Assembly (NCBI GenBank): GCA_016716225.1
Contig: JADJWT010000001.1
Span: forward strand, 372,001-436,000
Source: Ignavibacteriota bacterium
GTDB lineage: Bacteria; Bacteroidota; Ignavibacteria; Ignavibacteriales; Melioribacteraceae
Reading direction: 5' to 3'
Length of the DNA stretch: 64,000 nt
Below, piece by piece: positions 62,401 through 64,000 of this stretch. A program made the position numbers and the translations under genes. Every line of letters begins with the position of its first letter. The first letter of the stretch is position 1. Under the pieces are notes generated by a model. It ran no database searches, was not told the DNA's origin, and saw only the letters and a program-made list of their open reading frames with translations.

Positions 62401-62654
62401 ACTATAAAACTGTAACCGTCATATCTATTTAAACCGTCTTCAGTTCCAAACCATAAAAATCCTTTGCTGTCTTGCAAAATTGCTTGAACGGTAATTTGAG
62501 AAAGTCCATTTTCTATTGATAATCTATCAAACATCAAATCTTTATAAACATCATTTTTACTAAAATTATTTTGTGGAAGTTTTACACTTGGTGAAAAGAA
62601 ACTGAGAATCAATAAAAAAGTCAAAAATTTTATTTTTCGCTGATTTAAAAGCAT
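59418..62654 (-). CDS. Reg_prop/Y_Y_Y sensor histidine kinase (HisKA_3 type)
   Basis: The 1078-residue protein has a signal segment, then about fourteen Reg_prop propeller repeats (repeated GLNRY/WIGTEGGGL-type units to about residue 690), a Y_Y_Y domain (about 740-815), one membrane helix (about 828-850), a HisKA_3 domain with the phospho-site in AADLHDNIGSSL, and an ATPase domain (LFKEAINNSITHS, DNGNGFS). Bacteroidota use this layout to sense sugar fragments in the periplasm. Unlike the classic hybrid sensors there is no C-terminal AraC domain; the response regulators are encoded separately just downstream. Confidence 0.93.
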   Translation of the reverse strand: MLLNQRKIKFLTFLLILSFFSPSVKLPQNNFSKNDVYKDLMFDRLSIENGLSQITVQAILQDSKGFLWFGTEDGLNRYDGYSFIVYRNDPSDLNSISDNFIWSIFEDSDSNLWIGTNSGGLNRYSYESNNFVHYLNDPKNSNSISENNIRTIVQYKSGNLILGTNSKGLTEINFRKNKFSQISLAKNSEKGNDANAIRALHVDKNNVLWIGTEGGGLFEFDQNKNFIKNYLSNGNINSLSSNTVWAIASLENNLWIGTYNGGLNKFDKISKKFTQINFGKSSPNLVNNNITDLVFDNAKMLWISTEGGLSLFDANQNQFINYTHDLSDLKSLSKNLTRTIFIDKSNLVWIGTVGGGINKVNINRKFKHYNHNPADEKSLSHSMIRAISEDSFGNIWIGTLGKGLNRFNKDENIFQHFGISQKNNLNLSEVNITSILEDKFGNLWVGSWSSGLYKIKFSPNSQNTRMENVQVYRNNPNNKNSISNDIIQSIFQDSKKRLWIGTENGLDVFDEKFNKVFHFTSNDSMPVNISDNRIQSKCIIEDRNGNLWIGTWRGLNQIIIPMKNNFDDFSNIKINKYLNIPGDLKSLSDSRVISLFEDKFQNSKNELIIWAGTIGGGLNKIILTEKNGNQIFDVKHFTEKDGLPNNVVYGIIGDDEGNLWLSTNNGISKFNIKTEKFKNYDTRDGLQSNQFFWGAYHKAKDGTFYFGGINGINSFVPSQLIENNNEPPVYITNCNIFPIDFPNQQKIININSFSKNKTIILPYNQYKIDIEFASLDYITPEKNLYIYYLENFDENPSLPQNANKVTYTNVTDGKYIFHVKGSNNDGVWSNKDATLTIVIETPYWKTWWFILMIVSSLAALIIYFVTTQVRNLLAVERLRTKLAADLHDNIGSSLTEISILSEVINTKLKSKDEDIVKNLNKISLKSRYLIDKMSDIVWLVNPQRDSLYDLILRLQDTYSELLADTSISFRSENLKSLEKVSLTMEHRQHLFLIFKEAINNSITHSNCSEILLNAKVERKKLEMILTDNGNGFSTNTNSENLGNGLTNMQKRAKKIGGKLLINSEVGKGTVVKYIGNIR

Positions 62655-62769
62655 TTTTAGTTATTTATTGCCTATAATGATTTATTAAAATAATAATAAA
62701 TAATTATATTTATATCATACAAATTATTAGTAATCTTGCCAATAACTTTAATGTTTATTCAAATTTAAA

Positions 62770-63687
62770 ATGATTGAAAATAAAATTCAAACTTCCGCAT
62801 ATAATAAAATTTCTGAGCTTTCCGATTTAGCAAAAAATGAAAATTATCAATCAAGTAAAATTGAATTGAAGCAATACAATTATGAAGTTGAAGTTGCTAA
62901 GAATAAACAAAAAATAAAAATTCAAGTTTATTTTGGTAAAAAAGGACTGAAAACAATTCTACAAGGGAATAATACTTCTAAAGAATTTGCTGAACTGAAT
63001 AATTTAATAAATGGAAATTTTTCTCTGGATTTTCAAGATAATTCGGAAGAAAATTTTGATAAATATATTGGCACTGATGAAACCGGCAAAGGTGATTTTT
63101 TTGGACCCTTAATAATTGCGGGATTTTATGTTAATGAAGAAATTCAAAATTTCTTAATAAATTTGGGTGTAAAGGACAGTAAAGAATTAGCTGATACAAA
63201 AATTGATGAAATTGCTAAAATTATTAAATCCAAATTCCCCAAAAATTATTCAATCGTTATAATAAATCCAGAAAAGTATAATCAGCTTTATGATGAATTT
63301 AAAAACTTAAATAAAATTCTTAATTGGGCACATTCAAAAGTTATAGAAAATTTATATGAAACATTTCAACCGGAGACCGTAATTATTGATCAGTTTAGTA
63401 AAACTCCAATTAATATTTCCTTAAAAAATAATTTTGCAAAAGTAAATTTTGTGCAAATTCCAAAAGCGGAAAAATATGTTGGTGTTGCAGCGGCATCAAT
63501 TTTAGCAAGAAATGAATTGAATAAATGGTTTAATAAAAAAAATCATGAAGGAATTCCGGTTTTAAAAGGAGCTTCAACCGAAGTGGAAAATTCGGCAAAA
63601 ATAATTACAGTAAAGTTTGGTATTCAAATTTTGAATAAAATCTCAAAAGTTCATTTTAAAACAACAAAAAAAATTTTCGAGAATTAG
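62770..63687 (+). CDS. rnhC: Ribonuclease HIII
   Basis: RNase HIII removes RNA from RNA-DNA hybrids. The 305-residue length fits the HIII form, with an N-terminal substrate-binding (TBP-like) domain of about 85 residues and a catalytic domain. The first acidic pair lies in YIGTDETGKGDFFG, the typical HIII version with DE instead of the lone D; GVKDSKELAD and KAEKYVGVAAASILARN carry other conserved residues. It is followed 60 bp later by the phosphofructokinase gene. Confidence 0.95.
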   Translation: MIENKIQTSAYNKISELSDLAKNENYQSSKIELKQYNYEVEVAKNKQKIKIQVYFGKKGLKTILQGNNTSKEFAELNNLINGNFSLDFQDNSEENFDKYIGTDETGKGDFFGPLIIAGFYVNEEIQNFLINLGVKDSKELADTKIDEIAKIIKSKFPKNYSIVIINPEKYNQLYDEFKNLNKILNWAHSKVIENLYETFQPETVIIDQFSKTPINISLKNNFAKVNFVQIPKAEKYVGVAAASILARNELNKWFNKKNHEGIPVLKGASTEVENSAKIITVKFGIQILNKISKVHFKTTKKIFEN

Positions 63688-63747
63688 TTTACATTTTAGA
63701 AATTACTTAAAAAAAATTATATTTAAATTCATTTAATTAGGTAAATA

Positions 63748-64000
63748 ATGGCAAAGTCAAATCAAATTAAACGCATTGGAATTTTAACAGGTGGTGGTGA
63801 TTGTCCCGGATTAAATGCAGTTATTCGCGGAGTTGCAAAACCGGCTCATGATCATGGCTTAACAGTTCTTGGCATTCAAGATGGTTTTGAAGGATTGGTT
63901 GAAGGAAAAGCTATTGAGCTTTATAATAAAGATGTTTCTGGAATTTTGGCTCAAGGCGGAAGTATTTTGGGAAGTTCAAATAAGGGCGACCCGTTTCATT
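63748..64000 (+). CDS. pfkA: 6-phosphofructokinase (partial, runs off the window)
   Basis: The first 84 codons are visible, starting with ATG after a GG-containing ribosome site. The N-terminal nucleotide loop ILTGGGDCPGLNAVIRG is diagnostic of the phosphofructokinase family, and GGSILGSSNKGDP belongs to the same fold. The GDCPGLN form occurs in both ATP- and PPi-dependent enzymes, and the residues that decide are beyond the window end. It phosphorylates fructose-6-phosphate in glycolysis. Confidence 0.9.
   Translation, partial: MAKSNQIKRIGILTGGGDCPGLNAVIRGVAKPAHDHGLTVLGIQDGFEGLVEGKAIELYNKDVSGILAQGGSILGSSNKGDPFH

Noticed and set aside
1..64000. CRISPR arrays, insertion sequences, prophage or integrase genes
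   Set aside because: No spaced direct-repeat arrays, transposase, recombinase or phage structural motifs were seen in any frame read.

Overview
The window is very AT-rich and looks like a chromosomal piece of an Ignavibacteria-type bacterium (Bacteroidota/Chlorobiota side). Two proteins end in the Ignavibacteria-style type IX secretion (T9SS) sorting domain with the NYPNPFNP signature. There is a SusC/SusD/SusE-type glycan locus, a System I (Ccm) cytochrome c maturation operon, two multiheme cytochromes and many two-component and sigma-54 regulators. This placement is inferred from gene content; no marker gene was compared. I see no insertion sequence, phage, CRISPR array or rRNA.

Region by region: 1-6000 holds hemL, a PAS/sigma-54 activator, and under a canonical -24/-12 promoter a multiheme lipoprotein cytochrome, a double-rhodanese lipoprotein and a TPR protein. 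6000-10800 holds an ATP-grasp ligase, SppA, a beta-barrel protein and a TauE/SafE permease. 10800-16450 is a redox-signalling unit: an NtrC-type regulator, a histidine kinase with a periplasmic heme-binding CXXCH (split by a frameshift), then a second canonical sigma-54 promoter reading the other way into a lone receiver protein and a nine-heme cytochrome carrying a T9SS sorting domain. 17000-20700 is a ccmC-ccmD-ccmE-ccmF operon with a CXXXY-type CcmE, a previously easy-to-miss 52-residue ccmD starting with TTG, and a ccmF broken by a -1 frameshift exactly at A AAA AAG. 20870-24080 is a probable metal (copper-like) unit: Cys-pair-rich protein, TonB receptor, HMA lipoprotein. 24075-26000 is a T9SS-exported propeller protein. 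26300-36200 has a YihY protein, a TetR-TolC-adaptor-RND efflux operon with twin operators, and an amino acid permease.

36200-42800 contains three small secreted proteins (a DUF2202 ferritin-like lipoprotein and two Asp/Gly-rich proteins with calcium-loop-like motifs), an outer membrane protein, and a histidine kinase/sigma-54 response regulator pair; the small genes share upstream TGGCA boxes and a related GC-richer motif, which suggests one regulon. 43000-49000 is a signalling block (HisKA_2 kinase, REC-PAS-kinase hybrid, lipoprotein, Sel1 protein, RsbW-like ATPase). 49000-62700 has a cold-shock protein, tRNA-Ser(TGA), a GH13 amylase lipoprotein facing a susE-susD-susC operon, and two NarL-type regulators with a Reg_prop/Y_Y_Y membrane kinase that plausibly control it. 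The window ends with RNase HIII and the start of a phosphofructokinase gene.

Taken together, cytochrome maturation, multiheme cytochromes and redox sensors make respiration to extracellular or periplasmic acceptors the dominant theme of the first third; starch or maltodextrin uptake is the theme of the last quarter. Two genes (the heme kinase and ccmF) carry single-base frameshifts in short A runs, so sequencing error must be kept in mind.
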